A stretch of 64,000 nucleotides of DNA from Phytophthora sp. 'mugwort' (lineage: Eukaryota; Oomycota; Peronosporomycetes; Peronosporales; Peronosporaceae): positions 6,386,001 to 6,450,000 of the forward strand of contig JAUCEF010000005.1 of the NCBI GenBank assembly GCA_033558025.1, written 5' to 3'. Both the position numbers and the translations under genes were made by a program. Below the pieces are notes generated by a model. The model made no database searches, was not told the DNA's origin, and saw only the letters and a list, made by a program, of their open reading frames with translations. Below are positions 33,901-43,860 of this stretch, piece after piece (position 1 is the stretch's first letter; every line of letters starts with the position of its first letter).

Positions 33901-36900
33901 CATCATGGACGAAAGCTGCCAGAAGCACAGTCCCATTGTGAGCGCAGTCGGTAGTAAATAGACAAACACGTCCGAGATGCCGCTGTTGGATGCGTGGTAC
34001 TCGAGTCCAAAGTCTTGCGCAGAGATGAAGGAAGACGTGAACAAATGAGTCTCTAAATACGTCGACACTTCCTCAAATTGGTACACGTATCGCGCTACCA
34101 AGATCACGACTTCAATCAGCAACGCTAGAGACCACAGTAACTTCAACCGCAAGGACGTCCTGGGCGCCGACTGGAAGCCGCCTAAATGATTGCCAAAAAG
34201 CACTACAAACAAGGCCAACTGCAACGTTCCGACCAGGTTCGTGCTTAACGTCGTTGGTCCACTTTCAAACTGCAGAGCCACAACGAGAAACGCGACGTAG
34301 CAAAGCGCCACCCCACAGATTCGGAACCAATTGTCGATCTCCACAGCCAATCGAGAGATAAAGAAGACGGGGTTTTGCCGGACATGGTCTTTAGTTCGCA
34401 ACCGTTCCTCGATCGCTTCACTGTTGGCCACGTAAATAACAAGCTGGAACACGAGCTGGAAGATAATCAACAACTGGGCGCTAAACAATGTCGGCCACAG
34501 TGACCCCCATGTGTATAGTCCTGGATGATAGCACTGCAGACCGATCAACTCCATCTCGGAGCTCTCTGTGCACTCAATATTCCGAACAAACACGGCAAAG
34601 CAGGCGCCAAGTGCATACAGCAACAGCACACGCCAGAAACGTCTTCGCTTATCGAAAAACAGCATGAGCAAGGCCGCAAGTACGAGGTATCCGATCTGGA
34701 GAAATGACACGTGAGTACTCAACGCAACAACTGTAAGTGACAAGCACATAATAGTTCAACAACAACAAATACGTGAGCAACCACAAGACAAGCTACAGTC
34801 TTGGAAGCAAGAAGACACTTCATACTTAGAATCGTGGCCAGAACCAACGCGTCCAAATGAGTGAAGATAACACGCTTGGCATCCACGAGCCATAGTCGCG
34901 CAGCAGATTGCCATCCTTGTTGAGCTTGCTACATTTTTCACGGAGAAGCAGGGAATATTACTTGTTAGAATCTTGTATGATAAACCGAGGGATAATTTTG
35001 ATACACAAACCAGAACGTACGCTGCGCATTTTCGCCAGCCGCACGAAGTTCGCGAAGCTTGCTCGGTCCCCTTCGAGCTCGTCGTGAGAGTTTTCGTCCT
35101 CGGCACCAGTGACCTTCGCTGTGTTGCGCCGTTTGCGAGATTCCTGGAGGACGTCTTGATACCGCCATTGCGTTCGGATGGCCAGGAACATGAAGACGAG
35201 GCACAGCGTATGCGCGCCAATGTCGAGAAACGGGTAGTCAAACGTCCGCAAGCCGTACGTCGTGTAGTCGTCCGGCACAAAGTGGATCGTGAGGTTGCTC
35301 ATGTACTCGGCCAGTGCCAACATTGTGCCGTATGCGATTAAGAACCACATGAAGATCGACGACGATAATACTCCAAAGAGTGCAATGGTCACGAACGCCA
35401 GTCCGAGGAACGGAGCCGACAGGTAGGACGGATACGACACACACCATACGATTGCTGCTGCGCTGCCTAGTAAGAGGCCGCCATCGCGTGCGAATGCGCG
35501 TACCACGATGGACTGCTTGCTTAGGAGCTCCTTGATATCAGTATTTTGCTCCCGAGTGCGTTGGTCAAGCAACGACTGAGCAACATCAGCATCCACGGAG
35601 CCTAAGTCGACTGCTGGAGGTCCGTTGTGTGACAAGCCGAACGTGGTGCTTGCCGTCCCGTTCGCTTCCGCCGCCTTCGCTTCCGCCGCCTTCGCTTCAG
35701 TATGCAGGTTGTGCAGCTTGGCACAGCTGCCAAAGAGTAGGAGCAGGAAGCCGGCGAAGAAGAAATACTGCCACCGTACTCCCCCCTCACGAAAGTTTGC
35801 GAAGCCGGCGTACTTAGCCATGGTCTGGACGGTGTCATTATCGAACAACTGGTCCAGTTGGGAGCAGTACCTACAACAGATAACAACAGGGTTAGTAAAC
35901 GCAGCCCGGCGTCGCAGCCAGCCAAACCTGCCGTACCATGCTATAATGATCACCAGGCACAGCGCAAGCACGAGGTTCGTGACCGCTGGGCCCAGGAAGT
36001 AGCTCGAGAATTTCACGCCTGCCTTGCGTGATAGCAATTCCTGCACGGTCATTCGCCGGACGAACACCGTGTACCCAATTAGCCGCACTAGCAGCACTAC
36101 AAACAGCAGCCCCGAGGCGAACGCCGGCACGGACACAGCCGTGAGAAACAGCAGCACGGCACTCAGTAGCTCCACGACCCGCAGCATCGACCTCCGACGA
36201 TCCCGTTTCGGCTCTTTGCCGTTCATGAACTGCTCCCCCATCTCGAACAGGTCGAAGTGTTGTTGCGCTAGCTCCTCCTCTTCCTGCTCCTTGGACCGCG
36301 CGTTCAGTCTCCGCAGCACGTACCAGTAATGGATGGCACTGCACACTAGCACCAATATGTCCACTCCTATCCCCTGTAGGTATTCGTTAGAGCTATGCAT
36401 GGGTCGAAACCCAAACAGTCTGGCCACCTCTGCTCCGTCGTAGCTGTCGTCGTCTCCGTAGACACCCTTGATGGCCCCGTGGCACGCACAGGCCACGAGC
36501 GCCACAACCAGCGTCAACAGCGTGACGGCCCGCGACTGGAAAGACTGCACCACACCGTAGGAGAACACTAATAAATAATACAGCGATACGAGGTTTGCGC
36601 GCACGACGACGGCCACCAGGAGACACAGCGCGAAGAGCACCTCGGCCGCCGTGCGCAGCGCGGCCAGTGCCCGTAGCGACAGTTTGTGGCCGGGCTGGCG
36701 CTCGCTCGGCTGTCTGTGGCTGGCACCCATGCGGGCCGACTGCAGGCCGGTCGCGTTCATCCGCAGCGACTGGTCTGGACGGAATGAGCCAGCGGACGGC
36801 GTGGCCACCTGGCCGTAGGCCACGCAGGCGTCCAGCGGCTGCGTGGGCGTGAGCACGATGCGGCCGTCGGCCCCAATGAAGGACGACGGTCGGGCATCTG

Positions 36901-36934
36901 GTTGCGAGTGGAAAGAGGCATTCGGCCGCCGCAT
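27911..36934 (-). CDS. Piezo mechanosensitive ion channel with internal FN3 and PH domains
   Basis: Exons in coding order are 36934-35928, 35870-35021, 34928-34773, 34695-30829, 30764-30663 and 30583-27911. All junctions are GT-AG and phase-consistent, giving about 2884 residues; animal Piezos have about 2500-2800. Piezo proteins are trimeric stretch-gated cation channels. Family marks: a beam-like helix (near 31990-32100, RRRTAQWYAMKKDKNAAIQR), PRPAPTVW after the next membrane helix, an anchor (FLFEMRALLDYM, then WVLLEDTAAHLFNVKG near 29030), an extracellular cap, and an inner helix plus CTD (YEELPDPEDVLELVEGIYIA, RSPETLIKVTG). Between beam and next membrane block lie an FN3 and a PH domain. 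The N-terminal membrane repeats are in exons 1-3. The 57-nt intron at 35871-35927 has no stop, so a retained form is also open. A small repeat (EAKAAEAKAAEA) is at about 35670-35700. Confidence 0.92.
31228..31618 (-). other. Pleckstrin homology (PH) domain within Piezo
   Basis: About residues 1698-1826. It opens TAGWMKYRRE (first strand), then W-x-x-RYLHRYVVLDSSHLVFYQDE, the W-x-R-x-F/Y-V-L-x2-x-x-L-x-Y pattern of strands 3-4. Basic residues follow (KHRSRKHRKRLKTSF) and SLYCFELVVRH, and it closes with the helix AKEFNMFLSALAF. The basic loop between strands could contact acidic membrane lipid, but lipid specificity cannot be read here. Confidence 0.75.
31640..31940 (-). other. Fibronectin type III domain within Piezo
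   Basis: About residues 1590-1690 of the protein. It starts PSKPVAVERSQNSATISWD (the P-x-x-P, then T-I-S-W core of strand B), continues KIRYYRIARQQF (strand C), and ends with IEGLRPGTSYQFKVCAVSRM, the L-x-P-G-T-x-Y-x-F-x-V signature of strands E-F, then G-x-G. FN3 folds usually mediate protein contacts; here the topology predicts a cytosolic position, which is unusual. Confidence 0.85.
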
Positions 36935-37330
36935 TGATAGATGGAGGGGTGAACGAGGCCGAATGGGCCGGCCGCGGTGCCGTTGACCGGTCTTGATTCT
37001 GCACCGATGTCCAGACGCTTTTCAATCGAGACACCTGTGCATGGGAAGGAACGTTTGAGCCATCGAGAATGGAATTTCGGTGTTTATTCGTGGAGTTTTT
37101 AAAGTACCTGTCGATTGCTGCGTCACGGGTGCGGGCTGTAGTGAGCGCTGCCACAAGTGTCGCCGTGCGGACGAGTCGGGGCGATGTCTACTCAATTGTG
37201 GGTATTTTAGACTGTACCGATCCTCCCGTCCGTCATATATCTGAATTAGAATACACTCCGGATAGTAGTGATACAAGTACAGATTTATTAAATTCGTGCA
37301 TCTGGCTTGTCAGTCATAAAGCAGGATTGT
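36935..37330 (-). promoter_or_regulatory. Upstream region of the Piezo gene
   Basis: This is probable 5' UTR and promoter, read leftward. About 40 bp before the ATG the minus strand has GCCCATTCGGCCTCGTTC, loosely like the oomycete initiator (GCTCATT...). The match is weak. No upstream in-frame Met extends the protein. An overlapping minus-strand ORF at 37154-36393 in another frame is a shadow of exon 1. Confidence 0.3.
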
Positions 37331-37790
37331 TACTCAAGAGAGGTGGTTAACTATGGACGAAGAAGTCCAGCATTGATTTGCGGCCCTGCTTTTGTATCTT
37401 AACTCCCATTTAATGCTCGTCGCATTGTTCGAAGTCCCTGCATCGCTCATGAAGACAACACATCTACGCTTGCAAAAAGGCTGTGTCATCCGCTGAAGCC
37501 GTTTCTCACGTAGGTCATCGCCTACCTCGCATTCGACGTGGCAGAAGTCCTCGTCCGATGGCTCATCCACTAGGAGGTTCTCTTCTGGTGGCTTCAACAG
37601 CTCGATTACTGACATCGGGTGGCCGAGGTATTCAGGCGATACAACATCGTCATTGGCTCATCCGTGACGCCGTCCTAAAAAAACTGCATCGTTCCAGCTC
37701 TCGATGCTTCATAGCATTGCTTGCCGCAAGTCCACGTTATAGAGTTTAGCGACCATAGATGTACTCAGGTCCGTTGACGGATCAGCCTCC
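37331..37790 (-). pseudogene. Transposase C-terminal remnant (probably pogo-like)
   Basis: Minus strand: YNVDLRQAML, stop, SIESWNDA near 37735-37680 resembles the post-DDE segment of pogo-like transposases (N-L-R-x-A-I-x-W-x-x-x-A-W). DDVVSPEYLGHPMSVIELLK and VDEPSDEDFCHVECEVGDD follow near 37650-37530, an acidic tail of the kind seen at the end of such proteins. No catalytic residues are present. It lies in the spacer between the Piezo and PDR genes. Confidence 0.4.
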
Positions 37791-37981
37791 AGCTTGTCGA
37801 GATCTGACGCCGCCTTGAAGGCGGATCCCGAATGTACCATTACTCTGACCCACTCCAGTTTGTGATACCCCCACGGAGTAATAATATGGCGCCGAAGCTA
37901 TCACACTCGAGAAGATTGTCCGTATTTTAGATTAGAGCACTACGGGTAATATTTGTTTAGGTTACTACATGAATAGTACTC
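37791..37981 (+). other. Spacer 3' of the PDR transporter gene
   Basis: No ORF of interest. It should include the 3' UTR of the minus-strand transporter. Confidence 0.4.
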
Positions 37982-40900
37982 CTATCGCTTCTGGTGGTTG
38001 ATGTAGCGTAGCGCCAACAGTGAGAGCACGCGGAACACGGCCAGGAAGATGAACACGTAGCCAAAGTTGCTCCAGACGTCGTCGTACTTCATGTTGAACA
38101 CGTCTTCGATATAGCCTTTCACCGTCGTATGGCCAATTGACAGCGGTGTATTCTGCAGTGGCTGACACGCGAGTTCCGGACGCACATTAATGTACGACTG
38201 CGTAGCTTCGTCGTACGTCGGGTCTTCCGAGCAGTGGCCGAACAGAATTGAGACCAAGATCGACAACGAATATCGCTGAGGAGTAATGTGGTAGAGCCAC
38301 TTGTAGCCGTCCGGGATGGCTCCTGCTGGCGGGTTGAAGCCGGCGAACAAGAGGAAAATCGCGTTGATCAACACACCGACGATCGCGGCCACTTCAACGC
38401 TCGGCATCGCGTAGATAAACAACTGGCCTAGATACGTCTGCATGAGCACGAAGAGCGACACGTTGATCCAGTAGAGTACAGCCGTGCCAAACGAGCCGAT
38501 GCCCATAAGCGGGAAGAAAATGATCGTGAAAATTAAGCCGCTGCCGAAGACGTACGGGATCTCTGCGACTGTCGCGCCAACAAAGTACCATAGCGCGTTG
38601 TACGTCTGGGCGTCTCGCTCGCGGTAGAAGGATGCACGTTCGCGCAAGGTAAATGGCAGACACCCGACGTACGTGATGTAACCTTGGTAAAGCGCCGTCA
38701 TGAAGATAATACCAACCGCAGAGTTGAGTCCCTGGTACGTCGTGTAGTTGCCGTCCACAAGCACCAGACCAAAGATCACGGCGAGAGCGAACGCAATCAC
38801 GAGCCGGGTCAGGTTGTACGACGGCGTGCGCCAGTAGATTGTCATGAACCGTCCCAGGAGCATACGGAGCTGTGTCCATGGACTGGCAGCGCGCTTGTTC
38901 TTGAAGTCCAACTCCGGCAGGCGATCAGGTGCAGGGGTCGAGACACCAGGCTGTTCCAATCCAGTCAACAAGACTTGCTGCTCAGCACTTCGGTGGAAAT
39001 ACTGGACAAAGTCGACGCTCGCAGCCGCGTCAGTCGTGGGTTTCTCACCCGCGCCGGCAACTCCGGCACCAATACATTCCAACATCCACGTCGCCGGGTT
39101 TTGGCCATGCGGTAGTCTCGGGACCTCCGGAATTGCCTCGAAGTAGTCGATCAAGTGCCCGCACTCGCGATCGTCTGGCTGAGCATTGCTCAGCTCGCCG
39201 TAGAACACCATCTCGCCTCCACGCTTCAGCAGCAACAGACTGTCGAACAGGAAGAAGACATCCGACGAAGGCTGGTGGATCGTGCACACAACCGTACGGC
39301 CGCTGTCGGCCACCTTGCGCACACCGTCCATGATGACCTTGGCCGAGTGCGCGTCCAGTCCACTGGTCGGTTCGTCGAGGAACAGCACACTGGGCTGTGC
39401 AGCAAGTTCCACACCGATTGTCAGACGCTTCATCTGCTCCTGCGAACGTCCGCGGATGATCTGGTCGGCAATGGCGCGCATGTCAAGTAGGTCCAGACAC
39501 TCTTCGACAGACGCGAGCTTGGCTCGTTCCGACACGCTGCTGTCTTGACGTAAGAAGGCGCTAAAGGTGAGTGCCTCCCGGATGGTGGCCCCTTCCGAGT
39601 GAACGTCTTGCTGCTCGCAATAGCCTGTGCATCGACGGATAGCCAACTCGGTGGCGGGGTATCCATTCAACAAGATGTCACCGCGAATGGTGCCTCCAGT
39701 CTTTCGGCCAGCGATCACGTCCATGAGTGTCGTCTTACCAGCACCCGACGACCCCATGAGTGCCGTCATAGTGCCAGGTAGTGCGTACCCACTGATCCCT
39801 TGGAGCAAGTCGATGGTCTCGTGTCTGTGGTGAGGCTGGGGGACTGAGTACCATATATCTTTGAATGCCAAGGCGACTGGCACAAACCTCGTCTGTTCTT
39901 CGTGAAGGTCGACAACAACCATATCGGTAGGCGTCTCCTCTTGTACTGAAGACGTAGAAGCTGCCCGTGGTGTTGCAACCATGACATAACTGGCAGTGCC
40001 GTCTCGATGAGTTGGCTGCTCTTGGTCTTCGAGAACAGCTTCTAACTTACTCTGTTCCTCATCCTCGTCGAAACTTGGGACAACCGCTACCGTGGCTGCC
40101 GGGATATCGTATCGTTTGTGCTCAAGAATGTAACTGCCGGCCATAACGAAGAACACAGTGGCGAACAGCAGATACAAGACACCGGCCCACATCCACGCCT
40201 TATTGGACGGTACGTCATACAGCGACAGCGAGTACTCACCCATAGTCGAGTTGTACTGCGAGCAGTAGTCTTCACCGTCGTACACACACACGTCAAACAT
40301 GGGCGAGCGATACTGACTCACCGCCACGGAGCGGAAGCACCAAGCGAGGGGGTTGATCCAATAGATCCACACAAAGAAAGCGGGGATTTGGCTCCGCGGG
40401 ACAATGAAACCCGCGAAAACGACGTAAAACGTGATGGAAAACGTGGAGCAGGGCTTGGCAATGTTAAAGTTGGGGGCCAGTGATGTCAGCGTGAAAAACC
40501 ACGCACAGAGCGCGAGGTTGGTGAGTACCATGCAAAGCAGAAAGAAGAGAAAATAACCCACTCCCGAGACGAAGCCACACATCCAGTACACGAAGCAGCT
40601 GAAGACAAGGCACTCGACAATAGCGGAAGGCACTAATGCCGTCAAACACGCAATAGCAAACGATGCGGTGCGGTAGAAGTTTGCTCGGCGGTGCTTGTAG
40701 TAAATTTCCCGGGCCGCGATAAACACGGGCGTTTGTGAGGCCTGACCCATGGCCAAAAACATGGTCGTCTGGTACAGGACGCCCAACGAAACCTGTGCGT
40801 TAGCGGGGTCAAATCCGAAAAAGGTGCTGCCGTAGATGAGTCCCATGACGACAACCATCAACGCTCGAACACGCATGAACGCCGTGTTCCGAAGCGCGAG

Positions 40901-42259
40901 GAGCATCTGCCGCTGCATCACTGTCAATGTCCCGGCCCAGAAAGACTGGCGAAACTCTTGCATCTTTACCAAGTGCTGCTCCGCGTCCTGCAACCTCTCG
41001 ATACTCCACGGTGCAGCCAATGTCTGCATAACATTCTCGTGGATAACCGACTGACGGAATAACTCCGCAAACTCACTCGCCAACCGAGGAGGCTGCACGG
41101 AAAAGGACGTCTGGTTTTGTGCTTTGGCCAATTCGTACTGGTACTGCTGGTCCGTGCCTAGATCCAACAAATAGTCAGCCACGTCACGGTCGGGAGGACA
41201 CACGAACCCCAGACTCTCGAAGTACGGCACCGCGTGGTCCCTTGGTCCATGGTACATGACTTGACCGTCGTTCAGTAGTAGAATGGTGTCAAAGAGCTCA
41301 AACACTTCTGGCGCAGGTTGCAACAAGGCCATCACCACAGTCTTGTGCAGTTTCTTTGCGATATCTCGCTGTGTGCACACAATGTCGTAGGTGGCTGCAC
41401 TATCAAGTCCCGTGCTGATCTCGTCCATGAATGTCGCGTATTTCATGCCGAACTCCATCTCGCCCGTCGTCACGCGCCGGCGCTCGCCTCCAGACACGCC
41501 ACGCCTTAGAGCATTCCCGATCACAATGTCCCGACAACTCTGCAGACCGAGTTGCTCCACGATCACGTCCGGGTAGTTCTTGTAGAGCGCTTCAGCAGTG
41601 CCTAGTGCCTTGTCATTCTGCTCCAATGTGCCATTGGACAGTAGATCCTTCCCGTGTCGTGACGCCACCTCCTCAGGACAACAAGCATGTGCGAACTCGA
41701 GTGTTTCCTGAACCGACAGTGCCGGGAAATGTTTATCAGTCTGTGGCACGTACGCCGCGAGCTGTGGCAGCTTCGGATGCAGCTCCGTCCACGTCCGTCC
41801 GTTGTATGAAATGTCACCTTCCACCGTAATATTCTTCTCTAAGGGGAATTGTCCGCTCAGCACCTTCATCAGCGACGTCTTGCCCGAACCAGGCTGACCG
41901 AGCACCAGCGTGATGGTGCCTGGTTCAAATACGGCGTCCACCCGGTCAAGCACATGCCGTTGGGTGACGTGTCTCGTGGCCGTGAACTTGCGCACGAGGT
42001 GCTTGAAGCTGTTGTAGACAGAGGGCAGCTCAGAAGTGGCAGCGCTCGACTTGTGCTCGACCACGGAGACCTCAGCAAGAACAGAGAGGTTCTTGCAGTG
42101 CACCTCCATCTGTGGTAGTGGGCGTCCCAATGCGGGTTCCAGTTGCTGCGCTACGAGGTCGTAGAAAGCTGCTTCGCCCTGCTCCATCATGGTGTGACCG
42201 GACTCAAGTCCCGGCTGGAGCTTGGACGGCTCGGTGGTGGTGGTGCTTGATGCGATCAT
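37982..42259 (-). CDS. PDR-type full-size ABCG transporter
   Basis: This is an intact single-exon gene, 1425 residues, the normal size for pleiotropic drug resistance pumps with (NBD-TMD)x2 order. NBD1: Walker A GQPGSGKTS at residues 121-129, signature VSGGERRRVTTGEM near 253, Walker B ATFMDEISTGLD near 275. NBD2: Walker A GSSGAGKTT near 836, signature position SQEQMKRLTIGVE near 936, Walker B VLFLDEPTSGLD near 963, H-loop TIHQPSSDVF. Membrane domains are at about 470-700 and 1130-1415. Both Walker A lysines and Walker B glutamates are kept, but the NBD2 C-loop lacks LSGGQ, so one composite ATP site is non-canonical. NBD1 has LLQPAPEVF at its H-loop, as plant PDRs do. It presumably exports lipids or toxic compounds at the plasma membrane; substrate unknown. 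Confidence 0.95.
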   Translation of the reverse strand: MIASSTTTTEPSKLQPGLESGHTMMEQGEAAFYDLVAQQLEPALGRPLPQMEVHCKNLSVLAEVSVVEHKSSAATSELPSVYNSFKHLVRKFTATRHVTQRHVLDRVDAVFEPGTITLVLGQPGSGKTSLMKVLSGQFPLEKNITVEGDISYNGRTWTELHPKLPQLAAYVPQTDKHFPALSVQETLEFAHACCPEEVASRHGKDLLSNGTLEQNDKALGTAEALYKNYPDVIVEQLGLQSCRDIVIGNALRRGVSGGERRRVTTGEMEFGMKYATFMDEISTGLDSAATYDIVCTQRDIAKKLHKTVVMALLQPAPEVFELFDTILLLNDGQVMYHGPRDHAVPYFESLGFVCPPDRDVADYLLDLGTDQQYQYELAKAQNQTSFSVQPPRLASEFAELFRQSVIHENVMQTLAAPWSIERLQDAEQHLVKMQEFRQSFWAGTLTVMQRQMLLALRNTAFMRVRALMVVVMGLIYGSTFFGFDPANAQVSLGVLYQTTMFLAMGQASQTPVFIAAREIYYKHRRANFYRTASFAIACLTALVPSAIVECLVFSCFVYWMCGFVSGVGYFLFFLLCMVLTNLALCAWFFTLTSLAPNFNIAKPCSTFSITFYVVFAGFIVPRSQIPAFFVWIYWINPLAWCFRSVAVSQYRSPMFDVCVYDGEDYCSQYNSTMGEYSLSLYDVPSNKAWMWAGVLYLLFATVFFVMAGSYILEHKRYDIPAATVAVVPSFDEDEEQSKLEAVLEDQEQPTHRDGTASYVMVATPRAASTSSVQEETPTDMVVVDLHEEQTRFVPVALAFKDIWYSVPQPHHRHETIDLLQGISGYALPGTMTALMGSSGAGKTTLMDVIAGRKTGGTIRGDILLNGYPATELAIRRCTGYCEQQDVHSEGATIREALTFSAFLRQDSSVSERAKLASVEECLDLLDMRAIADQIIRGRSQEQMKRLTIGVELAAQPSVLFLDEPTSGLDAHSAKVIMDGVRKVADSGRTVVCTIHQPSSDVFFLFDSLLLLKRGGEMVFYGELSNAQPDDRECGHLIDYFEAIPEVPRLPHGQNPATWMLECIGAGVAGAGEKPTTDAAASVDFVQYFHRSAEQQVLLTGLEQPGVSTPAPDRLPELDFKNKRAASPWTQLRMLLGRFMTIYWRTPSYNLTRLVIAFALAVIFGLVLVDGNYTTYQGLNSAVGIIFMTALYQGYITYVGCLPFTLRERASFYRERDAQTYNALWYFVGATVAEIPYVFGSGLIFTIIFFPLMGIGSFGTAVLYWINVSLFVLMQTYLGQLFIYAMPSVEVAAIVGVLINAIFLLFAGFNPPAGAIPDGYKWLYHITPQRYSLSILVSILFGHCSEDPTYDEATQSYINVRPELACQPLQNTPLSIGHTTVKGYIEDVFNMKYDDVWSNFGYVFIFLAVFRVLSLLALRYINHQKR

Positions 42260-43860
42260 AGTACCTCAAGTGCGGAGATGCAGCTTCCCATCAAAAAGGG
42301 GCTCCTCTGATAGCTTGAACACGTGCGGCCCGTGAGGTGAATCGGATAATGAGAGACCATGCAGAATGACATCTAAGGGTTGCACACTCATCGGCGCACA
42401 ATGCTCGAATTTGCGATTGCGCGAGCCATTTACAGACAATATAACATTTGGAAACCGATAATTTACAATAAACATTCAGTTTGTATGGGTTTAGATATCC
42501 GTTTTGAGCGAAAAGTATTAACCGTTAAAGGTATCTCATTCTGTCACATATTTTGCGAGCTGTGACGGGGCAATGCTAGTCGACTATGCGAATTGCTGTC
42601 CAGTCAGTCGCGATCCCGCGGTGCCGCGGAGGCGCCATAAAGGCCCGAACCCGCCCATTGATTGTCCTGCGACTGTAAAACCTTACCACAGGAGCTCTGT
42701 CATGATCAGCGAGGACTTTGGTTCGCACTCGCGGCGGTAACGGTTTCAAGAAATGTACCACCACTCTGAGGTGATGATGAACAGCTGGGTTCATCCTATC
42801 TTTTGCGTGGATGAACGGGTCAGTCATCCCCTTCGTTGACTCGCATCCGATCTTCAGTGCCATTAATAAACCTCCCCGTTTTTTAGGTGCTCGGCCAGAC
42901 AGTGCAATGCATCGCAGCTCGCTCGAAGTAGCGGTTGACAATAATGGCTTAAGATCCCTGCGATTTTTGCATTCTGGAGTTGCCTGCGAGCAATACGTAT
43001 ACCGGTCTGTGTCCAATTAGTTCATCCAATCTGTAAAAAATCTGGATGAATGCGCTGTTCATCCCATCGCTTTTGCGGATGACCAACGAACTAGCGAGAC
43101 AAATCTTCCTTACAGAGGCAACGCAGCTGCTTCGACGAGGCACTATATCGGTTCTGCGGGAGGGGTACCGATGGCAGGCTTAAGCGCGCGATGATAACCA
43201 CATTGCGCAAACACAGCTCGTCCGTTTATCTGAAGTCTCTCTAGAAGTTCCCAACGCAGCATATACGGCTGCGCGAAATACAAAAGTTATCCTTAAATGA
43301 GAACTAATTGAGTTTTGCGTTTTCGGCAAATTTATCCATTTATCCAACAAATTAAAAAGAGTATTGGTCGGTTTAAAAAGCACCGCGCTTTGCGCTAGGC
43401 CCGCGCATACGGCGCTCGCCAAACCTGCATCAAGTCCAACCAGAATCCATGTCTGATAGCGAAGCATGAGAGGACGACGGTCTGATACCGACTCCGACGA
43501 CGGGCAAACAACTGGAAGCACATAAACTGCAACCGAGTGCAGGTGGAAGACGTGGACACGCTTCTGTTGGCGAAGGCGCGAGAAGAAGAAGACTATGTTG
43601 TCAAGAGGATATTGCAGCGGATGTTCGGCACCATGCAACACAACACAGCAAACGTTATCATATCACGGATCGTGCTCACTAGGCCCTGAAAAATAATATC
43701 CGCGCAGTAATCATTGCATTATCACAGTTCAATTACTTTTTATTACGGGGTGTTACGCTAAATCAGTACAATTTTACATTGGTCCAATAATACGTAGTAT
43801 AATATGTTATAGGCCATTTCAATGGTGGCCCGCTTGCACTGCTTGCAACCACCCATTATC
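42260..43860 (+). other. Intergenic DNA upstream of the PDR gene
   Basis: 42260-42560 should include the PDR promoter; no clear initiator was found. Minus-strand ORFs at 43016-42576 (146 codons) and 43641-43180 (153 codons) have no recognisable domains. Near 43540-43680 the plus strand reads VEDVDTLLLAKAREEEDYVV and a stop in another frame, which could be a lost gene end. GTTCATCC/GGATGAAC motifs recur at 42788-42813 and 43019-43085. Confidence 0.35.

Noticed and set aside
27911..36934. Three separate genes instead of one Piezo gene
   Set aside because: GT-AG junctions join all blocks in phase and the combined order matches Piezo from blade to CTD, so one gene is the simpler reading.
36393..37154. 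253-codon minus-strand ORF overlapping the Piezo start
   Set aside because: It is in another frame over Piezo exon 1, arginine/alanine-rich, with no conserved motif; the Piezo frame is clearly the real one.
38394..41829. Several 100-160 codon ORFs on both strands within the PDR gene
   Set aside because: All are shadows of the intact 1425-codon frame.
43480..43680. C-terminal end of a host gene cut by the hAT insertion
   Set aside because: A short coiled reading (VEDVDTLLLAKAREEEDYVV) exists in one frame only, with no upstream continuation.
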